Assembly (NCBI RefSeq): GCF_000725805.1
Contig: NZ_JOFT01000059.1
Location: forward strand, 1-24,577
Direction of reading: 5' to 3'
Origin: Streptomyces xanthophaeus
GTDB lineage: Bacteria > Actinomycetota > Actinomycetes > Streptomycetales > Streptomycetaceae
DNA length: 24,577 nt
In this document: in pieces, positions 8,167 to 15,041 of the stretch
How positions within the stretch are numbered: position 1 is the stretch's first letter
Layout: each line of letters begins with the position of its first letter
Translations under genes and position numbers: made by a program
The notes under the pieces: model-generated
Told to the model about the DNA's origin: nothing
The model's database searches: none
What the model saw: only the letters and a program-made list of their open reading frames with translations

Positions 8167-9224
8167 CTGAAGCACACGCCATAGCCGGGGTCCCCATGAA
8201 GTGGGTGGGGCCCGTGCGCATCTCGGGGAACGTCGCCGAGACCGAGACCCACGTGCCGCTCGCCACCTACGAGACGCCGCTGTGGCCCTCCGTGGGCCGC
8301 GGGGCGAAGGTGTCCATGCTGGCCGAGAAGGGCATCGTCGCCACGCTCGTCGACGAGCGGATGACCCGCTCGGTGCTCGTCGAGGCGAAGGACGCGCAGA
8401 CCGCGTACACGGCCGCCCTGACCATCGAGGCGCGGATCGAGGAGCTGCGGGAGGTGGTCCGCGCGGGCAGCAGGTTCGCCCAGCTGCTCAACATCCGGCA
8501 CGAGATCAACGCCAACCTGCTGTTCATCCGCTTCGAGTTCTCCACCGGCGACGCCTCCGGCCACAACATGGCCACCCTCGCGTCCGAGGCGCTGCTGACG
8601 CACCTGCTGCAGACCATTCCGGGGATCACCTACGGCTCGATCTCCGGCAACTACTGCACGGACAAGAAGGCCACCGCGATCAACGGCATCCTCGGCCGCG
8701 GCAAGAACGTGATCACGGAGATCCTGATCCCGCGCGAGGTGGTCACCGGTGTCCTGCGCACGACGGCCGCCAAGGTCGTCGAGCTGAACATCCGCAAGAA
8801 CCTCCTCGGGACCCTGCTCGCGGGCGGCATCCGCTCGGCGAACGCCCACTACGCGAACATGCTGCTCGGCTTCTACCTCGCGACGGGCCAGGACGCGGCG
8901 AACATCGTCGAGGGTTCGCAGGGCATCACCATGGCCGAGGACCGGGACGGCGACCTCTACTTCTCCTGCACCCTGCCGAACCTGATCGTCGGCACGGTGG
9001 GCAACGGCAAGGGCCTCGGGTTCGTGGAGACGAACCTGACCCGCCTCGGCTGCAAGGACGACCGCGAGCCCGGGGCGAACGCGCGCCGGCTCGCCGTCAT
9101 CGGGGCGGCGACGGTCCTGTGCGGCGAGCTCTCGCTGCTCGCGGCGCAGACGAACCCGGGCGAACTCATGCGATCGCACATCCAGCTGGAACGCGAAACC
9201 CAGACAGTAAAGGTTGGTGTTTGA
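8163..9224 (+). CDS. mvaA: HMG-CoA reductase, class I
   Basis: 353-aa NADPH-dependent reductase that makes mevalonate from HMG-CoA by two hydride transfers, usually the committing step. It has no membrane domain, as expected for the soluble Streptomyces enzyme. Class I features are ISGNVAETETHVPLATYE (~19), FEFSTGDASGHNMAT (~124), the lysine motif YCTDKKATAING (~165), VGTVGNGKGLG (~276) and the C-terminal LLAAQTNPGELMRSH (~325), whose His is the expected catalytic acid. It is very close to the CL190 enzyme as I remember it. ATGA overlap with the isomerase; three bases separate it from HMG-CoA synthase. Confidence 0.95.
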   Translation: MTEAHAIAGVPMKWVGPVRISGNVAETETHVPLATYETPLWPSVGRGAKVSMLAEKGIVATLVDERMTRSVLVEAKDAQTAYTAALTIEARIEELREVVRAGSRFAQLLNIRHEINANLLFIRFEFSTGDASGHNMATLASEALLTHLLQTIPGITYGSISGNYCTDKKATAINGILGRGKNVITEILIPREVVTGVLRTTAAKVVELNIRKNLLGTLLAGGIRSANAHYANMLLGFYLATGQDAANIVEGSQGITMAEDRDGDLYFSCTLPNLIVGTVGNGKGLGFVETNLTRLGCKDDREPGANARRLAVIGAATVLCGELSLLAAQTNPGELMRSHIQLERETQTVKVGV

Positions 9225-9227
9225 GGC

Positions 9228-10406
9228 ATGTCCAACAATTCAGCCGTCGGCATTCACGATCTGTCCTTCGCGACGACGCGGTACGTCCTGCCGCACGCGG
9301 CACTCGCCGAGTACAACGGCACCGAGATCGGCAAGTACCACATCGGCATCGGCCAGAGGTCGATGAGCGTGCCCGCCGCGGACGAGGACATCGTCACGCT
9401 GGGCGCCGCCGCCGCCGCGCCCATCATCGCCCGGCACGGCAACGACCGGATCCGCACGGTCGTCTTCGCGACGGAGTCCTCGATCGACCAGGCGAAGGCC
9501 GCCGGCATCTACGTGCACTCGCTGCTCGGGCTGCAGTCGGCCTGCCGCGTCGTCGAGCTCAAGCAGGCCTGCTACGGGGCGACCGCCGCCCTGCAGTTCG
9601 CCATCGGCCTCGTGCGGCGCGACCCGGACCAGCAGGTCCTGGTGATCGCGAGCGACGTCTCGAAGTACGAGCTGGACAGCCCGGGCGAGGCCACGCAGGG
9701 CGCGGCCGCGGTGGCCCTGCTGGTCAGCGCGGACCCCGCGCTGGTGCGCATCGAGAACGCCTCGGGCCTGTTCACCGCCGACGTCATGGACTTCTGGCGG
9801 CCGAACTACCGCGACGCGGCGCTGGTCGACGGGCAGGAGTCCGTCCAGGCGTACCTGCAGGCCGTGGAGGGTGCCTGGAAGGACTACGGGCAGCAGGGCG
9901 GCCGCTCCTTCGAGGACTTCGCCGCGTTCTGCTACCACCAGCCGTTCACGAAGATGGCCTACAAGGCGCACCGTCACCTGCTCAACCACGTCGGCCTCGT
10001 CGACACCGACAAGGACGACGTGGAGCGCGCCATCGGCCAGACCGTGGCCTACAACGCCGTCATCGGCAACAGCTACACCGCCTCGGTGTACCTGGGTCTG
10101 GCGGCGCTGCTGGACCAGGCGGAGGACCTGACCGACCGGGCGATCGGCTTCCTCAGCTACGGCTCCGGCAGCGTCGCGGAGTTCTTCGCGGGCACCGTCG
10201 TGCCCGGCTATCAGGCCCACCTGCGGAGCGAGGCGAACCTCGACGCGATCGCCCGGCGCAAGCAGGTGACCTACGCCGAGTACCGGGAGCTGCACGAGCG
10301 GTCCTTCCCGACCGACGGCGGGGACTACTCCACGCCGACGGAGACGACCGGGCCCTTCCGCCTGGCCGGTCTCAGCGGTCACAAGCGCATCTACCAGACG
10401 CGCTAG
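9228..10406 (+). CDS. mvaS: HMG-CoA synthase
   Basis: 392-aa thiolase-fold enzyme that condenses acetyl-CoA with acetoacetyl-CoA to give HMG-CoA. Expected catalytic residues are present: Glu83 (VVFATES), nucleophile Cys115 (LKQACYGATAALQFA) and His237 (FCYHQPFTKMAYKAH). NSYTASVYLGLAALL (~279) and GFLSYGSGSVAEFF (~306) are further family motifs. ATG at 9228 follows TGAGG. It is the last gene of the tightly overlapping block; a strong hairpin follows before the acetoacetyl-CoA synthase gene that supplies one of its substrates. Confidence 0.95.
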   Translation: MSNNSAVGIHDLSFATTRYVLPHAALAEYNGTEIGKYHIGIGQRSMSVPAADEDIVTLGAAAAAPIIARHGNDRIRTVVFATESSIDQAKAAGIYVHSLLGLQSACRVVELKQACYGATAALQFAIGLVRRDPDQQVLVIASDVSKYELDSPGEATQGAAAVALLVSADPALVRIENASGLFTADVMDFWRPNYRDAALVDGQESVQAYLQAVEGAWKDYGQQGGRSFEDFAAFCYHQPFTKMAYKAHRHLLNHVGLVDTDKDDVERAIGQTVAYNAVIGNSYTASVYLGLAALLDQAEDLTDRAIGFLSYGSGSVAEFFAGTVVPGYQAHLRSEANLDAIARRKQVTYAEYRELHERSFPTDGGDYSTPTETTGPFRLAGLSGHKRIYQTR

Positions 10407-10426
10407 AGCATGATCCGAGCCCGCAG

Positions 10427-10459
10427 GTACGTGGGCAGCCCGAGCGGCTGCCCACGTAC
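10427..10459 (+). terminator. Perfect 14-bp hairpin after HMG-CoA synthase
   Basis: Arms GTACGTGGGCAGCC and GGCTGCCCACGTAC flank a five-base loop. There is no T-tract, which is common for Streptomyces terminators. It may end the transcript partly and so lower expression of the downstream NphT7-like gene, or stabilise the 3' end of the upstream message. Confidence 0.7.
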
Positions 10460-10537
10460 GGGCGTGTCACTCACGGCCGTGCGCCTGCCGGCCTTTCACA
10501 CACCGGTCTCCACACCACCTGAGGGGAGGGCAGCCGC

Positions 10538-11545
10538 ATGAGCGATGTCAGGATTCTCGGCACGGGTGCCTACGTACCTGACCGTGTCGTCTCCAACGAC
10601 GAGGCCGCCGCGGCAGCCGGGGTCGACGACGCATGGGTCGTCAGCAAGACCGCGATCCGCGAACGGCGCTGGGCCGCCGACGGCGAGGCCACCTCGGACC
10701 TGGCCGCGGCCGCGGCCCGGGCCGCGCTGGAGTCGGCCGGGATCACCGCCGACCAGCTGTCCGTGATCGTGGTCGCCACGTCCACGCCGGACCGGCCCCA
10801 GCCGCCCACGGCGTCCTACGTGCAGCAGAAGCTCGGTGCGTCGGGCGCGGCGGTGTTCGACGTCAACGCGGTCTGCTCCGGGCTGGTGTTCGCGCTGTCC
10901 GCGGCCGAGGGGGTGCTCGCACGGCGCGGCGGGCACGCGCTGGTCATCGGGGCGGACCTGTACTCGCGGATCCTGAACCCGGAAGACCGCAGGACGGTCA
11001 TCCTCTTCGGCGACGGCGCGGGTGCGGTCGTGCTGTCCGCGGAGGGCCACGACGAGGCCCGAGGGGGCGGGGTCCGCCGCGGGGCGCGCATCCGGCACAT
11101 CGCACTGCATTCGTTCGGCGACTGCTCGGACCTCATCGAGGTGACCGGCGGCGGCAGCCGCGTGCCGCTGGACCAGGAGGGCCTGGAAGCCGGTCTGCAG
11201 TACTTCACCATGGACGGGCGGGGCGTGCGGAGCTTCGTCGCGGACAACGTGCCGCAGCTCGTCAAGGAGTTCCTCCACGAGGCCGGGGTGGTGCCCGACG
11301 AGATCCGTCACTTCGTGCCGCACCAGGCCAACGGCGTCATGCTCGACAGCCTCTTCGCCGACCTGGGGCTGCCCCGGGCCACCATGCACTGGACGCTGGC
11401 CGAGTACGCCAACACGGGAGCGGCGTCCGTCCCGATCACCCTTGACGCGGCCGCCCGCGCCGGTGCCTTCAGCCCGGGCGACCTGATCCTCCTCGCCGGG
11501 TTCGGCGGCGGCATGGCGGCGGGCTTCGCCCTGCTCGAATGGTGA
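10538..11545 (+). CDS. nphT7: NphT7-type acetoacetyl-CoA synthase (KAS III-like)
   Basis: 335-aa KAS III-fold enzyme. NphT7 of Streptomyces CL190 condenses acetyl-CoA with malonyl-CoA, losing CO2, to make acetoacetyl-CoA, which drives the mevalonate pathway forward. The triad is intact: Cys113 (VFDVNAVCSGLVFAL), His262 (HFVPHQANGVM) and Asn292 (EYANTGAASVP). Other motifs are TSTPDRPQPPTASYVQ (~81), GADLYSRILNPEDRRTV (~138) and LLAGFGGGMAA near the end. Similarity to NphT7 as remembered is high throughout, with a slightly longer loop at ~168-183. ATG at 10538 has GAGGGGAGG upstream. It is separated from the mevalonate block by 131 bases containing a hairpin, so its level may differ. A FabH role in fatty acid synthesis is much less likely given the neighbours. 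Confidence 0.93.
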   Translation: MSDVRILGTGAYVPDRVVSNDEAAAAAGVDDAWVVSKTAIRERRWAADGEATSDLAAAAARAALESAGITADQLSVIVVATSTPDRPQPPTASYVQQKLGASGAAVFDVNAVCSGLVFALSAAEGVLARRGGHALVIGADLYSRILNPEDRRTVILFGDGAGAVVLSAEGHDEARGGGVRRGARIRHIALHSFGDCSDLIEVTGGGSRVPLDQEGLEAGLQYFTMDGRGVRSFVADNVPQLVKEFLHEAGVVPDEIRHFVPHQANGVMLDSLFADLGLPRATMHWTLAEYANTGAASVPITLDAAARAGAFSPGDLILLAGFGGGMAAGFALLEW

Positions 11546-11886
11546 CGTGACCGCACGGCCCCGCCGGCGCTGCCGACCCCGCACGGGTGATCCCCGTTCT
11601 CCAGGGCAGGCAGCGGCGGGGTAAGGCGTCGAATTCTGCGGAAACCGTGTTCGACGATCACGGGATGAGGCCTCGAACCACGGCGGACGACGCATCGACG
11701 GACGTCCCTTTTCCGCCATGTGTCACGGGCGATGACCGCTGCTCTTCCCCGCTCTCTTGCGTCCCCTTGGAAGCCTGCTCAAGCTCCGTTGAAGGAACCC
11801 GCACCTCCGGTATGGATGCGGCTACCGTGCCAGTTCGCCGACGACTTTCCGCCATGGGGAGTACCAGACGACGAACGGAGGAAGCC
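11546..11886. other. Gap between NphT7-like gene and SARP-2, promoter region
   Basis: 341 bases with no supported gene. Short open frames here are shadows without ribosome binding sites. The right third carries the likely SARP-2 promoter and heptamer-like repeats (listed separately). No clean terminator for the upstream gene was found. Confidence 0.5.
11777..11817 (+). promoter_or_regulatory. SARP-2 promoter with two heptamer-like repeats
   Basis: GCTCAAG (11777-11783) and GTTGAAG (11788-11794) are separated by four bases, the SARP-type 11-bp period. The second overlaps a possible -35 (TTGAAG) followed 16-17 bases later by TATGGAT (11811-11817) as -10. Two imperfect repeats are weak evidence; autoregulation or control by SARP-1 is an inference. 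Confidence 0.35.
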
Positions 11887-12708
11887 ATGGACATTCAGCT
11901 TCTCGGTCCGCTGTGTGCCACCGTGAAGGGGGTGTCGATCGTGCCGAACGCGGGGAAGCCCCGCCAGATTTTCACCCTCCTCGCTCTGTACCCGGGCCGC
12001 GTCATGCCCGTTTCGACGCTGATGGAAGAGATCTGGGGGACGGAGCCGCCGCCGAGTGCGATGACGACGCTGCAGACCTACATCATGCAGCTGCGGCGCT
12101 GCCTGGGCACCGCGATGGGACCCGAGGCCCCCGGCGAGGCGAAGAACATCCTGGCCACCCGGCACGGCGGCTACCTGTTGCAGACCCCGCCGGAGTCCGT
12201 GGACGTCCATTCCTACGAGCGGCTGGTCGTCGAGGGCCGGGAGGCCTTCGAGCAGGGTGAGGACGAGCGCGCCGCCCGCGCCTTCCGGCAGGCCCTGGCC
12301 CTGTGGCAGGGGCCCGCCCTGGTGGACGTACGGCTCGGCCCGATCCTGGAGATCGAGGTCATGCGTCTGGAGGAGTCCCGGCTGGTGACGGTCGAGCGGC
12401 GGATCGACGCGGACCTGCGGCTCGGCCGGCACGCCGAACTGATCGTCGAACTCACCGACCTGATCGCCCGCCACCCCCAGCACGAGGGCCTGCACGCGCA
12501 GGCGATGCTGGCCCTGTACCGGTCCGGACGGCAGGCTTCCGCCCTGGACGTCTACCGGAAGGTGCGGGAGCGGCTCATCGAGGAGCTCGGCGTGGACCCC
12601 TCCCCCCAGTTGCAGCTCCTGCACCAGGCCATGCTCGCCGTCGACCCGGAACTCGAAGTCGCGGCCGGCCCGCGGCGCGGCTCCACCTTCGACCGTTACG
12701 CGGCCTGA
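11887..12708 (+). CDS. SARP-family transcriptional activator (SARP-2)
   Basis: 273-aa SARP with winged-helix DNA-binding domain (~1-95: MDIQLLGPLC, GKPRQIFTLLALYPGRVM, LQTYIMQLRRCLG, TRHGGYLL) and BTAD domain (~100-250: LEESRLVTVERRIDADL, HPQHEGLHAQAMLALY, ELGVDPSPQL). ATG at 11887 has GGAGG seven to eight bases upstream. It aligns without gaps to SARP-1 over the whole length; the DNA-binding helix region is nearly the same, so both may recognise the same heptamer repeats, while the ~107-140 segment of the BTAD domain differs most. It heads a plus-strand run with the thioesterase-like, cyclase and condensation genes and is a candidate activator for them. Confidence 0.93.
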   Translation: MDIQLLGPLCATVKGVSIVPNAGKPRQIFTLLALYPGRVMPVSTLMEEIWGTEPPPSAMTTLQTYIMQLRRCLGTAMGPEAPGEAKNILATRHGGYLLQTPPESVDVHSYERLVVEGREAFEQGEDERAARAFRQALALWQGPALVDVRLGPILEIEVMRLEESRLVTVERRIDADLRLGRHAELIVELTDLIARHPQHEGLHAQAMLALYRSGRQASALDVYRKVRERLIEELGVDPSPQLQLLHQAMLAVDPELEVAAGPRRGSTFDRYAA

Positions 12709-12855
12709 GCGCCGGGAAGCCGCCCGGCCCGGCCGGCCGCGGCCCGGGCACCTTCCCCGGAAAGCCTCAGTCCGTCTTCAAGCGGTGCTCCAGCCCGTCC
12801 GGCCATTCTCGAACCCTGCCTCGTACGACCAGCGGCGGAGGTACTGGAGGATGCC

Positions 12856-13605
12856 ATGTCGGAGGAACGGCCCATACGACTGCACTGTTTCGCGCACTCC
12901 GCGGAGGGTGTCTCCGCGTTCAGCGGCTGGACGGCGGACGTCGGCCCCGGCGTGGAGCTGGTCCCTGCCGCCCTTCCGGGCTCTGCGGACCGCCGCGCCG
13001 AAGCGCGGGTGACCACGCACAAGGAACTCCTCGCCGACCTGCTCCCCCGGTTCGCCGGCCCTGAGGCCGGCCCCTTCGTCCTGTACGGGCAGGGTCTCGG
13101 CGCGATGGTCGCCTTCACCCTGACCCGCGCCCTGCACGAGGCGGGCCTCCCCGGCCCCGCGCTGCTCGTCGTCGGCGCCTGCCGGCCGCCGCACGTGTCC
13201 TCGGAGCTGCCCGACGTGCGCGCGTTGACGGACGCCGAACTCCTGAACGTCCTGGAAGGCGACGGCGCGGTGCCGCCCGGCAGCGACGAAGGGGTCTGGC
13301 TGCGGGCGATGCTGCCGGAGCTCCGCGCCGACCTGGAGCTCGCCCAGTCCCTGGAAGAGGCCGCCCGCGCACCCCGTCCGGCGGGACCGCTCACCACCCC
13401 CCTGCTCGTCGTCGCCTCGGCCGACGACCCCCTGGCGCCACCCCGGACCGCCGACGGCTGGCGGCGCTGGACCGAGGGTCCCGCCCGGCTGCGCGTGGTG
13501 CCCGGCCGCCACTTCTTCGCGGGCGAACGCGGACTCCCCCGGCTGCTGGGCCGGGCCTGCCGCACGGCGGACCGCCTCGTCCGGCAGCCGGTGCCCGTCG
13601 GCTGA
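12856..13605 (+). CDS. Type II thioesterase homologue lacking the catalytic serine
   Basis: 249-aa alpha/beta-hydrolase of the GrsT/RifR type II thioesterase family, which normally clears misloaded carrier proteins of PKS and NRPS. Family landmarks are RLHCFAHSAEG (~8, usually CFPHAGG), ALPGSADRR (~39), CRPPHV (~110), LTDAELLNVL, LPELRADLELAQSLEE, ASADDPLAPP (acid) and GRHFFAGE (histidine). The nucleophile elbow, normally GHSMG, reads GQGLG at residues 78-82: Ser80 is Gly (GGT, 13093-13095) and the adjacent His is Gln. Asp and His remain. Ordinary thioesterase chemistry should therefore be impossible. ATG at 12856 has GGAGG five bases upstream and the frame is intact, so it does not look like a dying pseudogene. 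It may bind acyl carriers or act as a partner protein; that is inference. Confidence 0.85.
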   Translation: MSEERPIRLHCFAHSAEGVSAFSGWTADVGPGVELVPAALPGSADRRAEARVTTHKELLADLLPRFAGPEAGPFVLYGQGLGAMVAFTLTRALHEAGLPGPALLVVGACRPPHVSSELPDVRALTDAELLNVLEGDGAVPPGSDEGVWLRAMLPELRADLELAQSLEEAARAPRPAGPLTTPLLVVASADDPLAPPRTADGWRRWTEGPARLRVVPGRHFFAGERGLPRLLGRACRTADRLVRQPVPVG

Positions 13606-13739
13606 GGCCGCCCTCGACGCCGGAACCAAGCGCGAGGATGTCCCGTGGTGCGCTTCCCCCTGCTCGTACTCAAGCGGTCTGCATCCTGCCGCTGAGTTCT
13701 GCCGGCGTCCCCGCCGGCGCCATGTGAGGAGGTGTTCAG

Positions 13740-14693
13740 GTGATGACTGAGCACGCGCACAGAATCCCGTACAAGGTCCGCATGGCTGCGCCCGCCGGTG
13801 TGGTCTACGGACTGATCGTCGACGCGGTGAAGTGGCCGCTCTACTTCTCCCTGAGCGTCCACGTGGAACGGCTGGAGCTCGACGGCGAACGGGAACGGCT
13901 GCGGATCTGGTCCCTGGTCGACGGCCGGCTGGAGTCGTGGATCTCCTGGCGGCGCCTGGACCCGGTGGAGCGCTGCGTCGAATTCCGGCAGGAGGTACCC
14001 GCGGCGCCGCTGGACTCGATGGGCGGCGCCCTGACCGCACGCGCGCAGGGCCCGCACACCACCGAGCTGGAGCTGCAGTACGACTTCCGTGTCACCGGCG
14101 GCCTGCCCGAGGACGTGGTGTGGGCGGACGGGGCCGCCGCGCGGGCCAGCCTCACGCAGCTCGCCGACCTGAAGGCCCTCGCCGAGCGGTGGACGCGCCT
14201 GGACGAGCTGGTGGTGTCCTTCGAGGACTCGGTGCGCGTGCACGGTCCGGCCGAGCTCGTCTACGACTTCCTGTACCGCGCCGGGGACTGGCCCGAGCTG
14301 GTGCCGCACGTGACCCGGGTCGACCTCAGCGAGGACGCACCCGGAATCCAGCGCATGACCATGAACACGCTGACCGAGCACGGTTCGCGGACCACCGACT
14401 CGGTGCGGATCTGTTTCCCGCACGCGGGCCGCATCATCCACAAGCAGACGGCTCCGTCGCCCCTGCTGGAGGCACACACCGGCGAGTGGTCGGTCATCCC
14501 GGACGAGACCGGGGTGACGGTGGTCGCGCAGCACAGCGTCGTGCTCCGCGAAGAGGACATCGCGACGGTGCTGGGCGAAGGCGCAGGCCTCGCGGAAGCC
14601 CGCGCGTACGTGCGCGAGGCGGTCGGCCGGCCGGGCCTGGACCTGCTGGCGCAGGCGAAGAGGCACGCGGAGAGCGCCGTCCGCATGCTGTGA
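13740..14693 (+). CDS. Two-domain polyketide aromatase/cyclase
   Basis: 317-aa protein of two tandem START/Bet v1-like polyketide cyclase domains (~1-150 and ~155-317). The first begins IPYKVRMAAPAGVVYGLIVD, the second VSFEDSVRVHGPAELVYDFL with the typical DWPELVPHV after it. This is the didomain ARO/CYC type (ActVII, GrhQ, StfQ kind) that folds and dehydrates the first ring of type II polyketides while bound to a carrier. GTG at 13740 lies seven bases after AGGAGG; an ATG one codon later is a possible alternative. No ketosynthase, chain-length factor or acyl carrier gene is in the window, so its substrate must come from outside or it has another job, such as a hydratase-like or ligand-binding role. 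Confidence 0.85.
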   Translation: MMTEHAHRIPYKVRMAAPAGVVYGLIVDAVKWPLYFSLSVHVERLELDGERERLRIWSLVDGRLESWISWRRLDPVERCVEFRQEVPAAPLDSMGGALTARAQGPHTTELELQYDFRVTGGLPEDVVWADGAAARASLTQLADLKALAERWTRLDELVVSFEDSVRVHGPAELVYDFLYRAGDWPELVPHVTRVDLSEDAPGIQRMTMNTLTEHGSRTTDSVRICFPHAGRIIHKQTAPSPLLEAHTGEWSVIPDETGVTVVAQHSVVLREEDIATVLGEGAGLAEARAYVREAVGRPGLDLLAQAKRHAESAVRML

Positions 14694-14720
14694 CGGCGAA
14701 CCGGGAAGAACAGGTCACCG

Positions 14721-14782
14721 CTTGGGCGCCGCTTCACCCCTGCTTGGGAAAACGGACTTCGGGTGAGGACTGGCACTAGCGT
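14721..14782 (+). promoter_or_regulatory. SARP-type repeats and promoter for the 14826-17908 gene pair
   Basis: CTTGGGC (14721), CTTCACC (14732) and CTTGGGA (14743) are spaced exactly 11 bp. A possible -10, TAGCGT, lies at 14777-14782, 27 bases after the last heptamer. The arrangement precedes the 71-aa gene and the condensation-domain gene coupled to it. Read on the minus strand the repeats end in CAAG/GAAG, like the other sites in the window. Confidence 0.5.
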
Positions 14783-14825
14783 GCCTAACCGGACCGGTGC
14801 GGATACGTGCGGACCAGGAGGTGCC

Positions 14826-15041
14826 ATGGAAGCGAGGCAATACGGCACGGCCCCCCGAGGGCCTGTCCCCGGCGCCGAGGTTCCGGCGGCTCCTGCCGCG
14901 CAGGCCCCGCCGGCCGTGTGCGCCGCCCGACCACCCCGCACGGGGCGAGCGCGCACGACCTCGCATGCTCATCCAGCGCCAACTGAGAGGAGAAGGGGCC
15001 CCGCCAGCCGCAGCGGACCGTACGTCCCCGACCGCGCATGA
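14826..15041 (+). CDS. 71-aa Pro/Ala/Arg-rich protein coupled to the condensation gene
   Basis: ATG at 14826 is preceded by AGGAGG (14815-14820), a near-perfect ribosome binding site, and the TGA at 15039-15041 overlaps the next gene's ATG (15038-15040). That next ATG has no binding site of its own within reach, so this ORF probably exists at least to deliver ribosomes to it. The product starts MEARQYGTAPRGPVPGAEV, is rich in Pro, Ala and Arg, has one Cys and no membrane segment, and looks disordered. I recognise no family. It could be a leader peptide for translational coupling, an MbtH-like helper in position only (it lacks the MbtH motifs), or a flexible partner of the large protein. Confidence 0.55.
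   Translation: MEARQYGTAPRGPVPGAEVPAAPAAQAPPAVCAARPPRTGRARTTSHAHPAPTERRRGPASRSGPYVPDRA

Noticed and set aside
5836..8175. 779-codon minus-strand open frame opposite the kinase and isomerase genes
   Set aside because: Antisense shadow of high-GC coding DNA: low-complexity Arg/Ser/Thr translation, no ribosome binding site, while the plus strand encodes clear enzymes.
12776..12793. CTTCAAG and GCTCCAG 11 bp apart before the thioesterase-like gene
   Set aside because: Only one unit fits the heptamer; too weak to call a site.
13627..13674. CAAG at 13627 and 13671, 44 bp apart (4 x 11), as a SARP site before the cyclase
   Set aside because: The three in-between 11-bp positions do not match, so the phase is probably chance.
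12696..14666. 656-codon minus-strand open frame opposite the thioesterase and cyclase genes
   Set aside because: Shadow frame; the plus strand has recognisable domains and ribosome binding sites.
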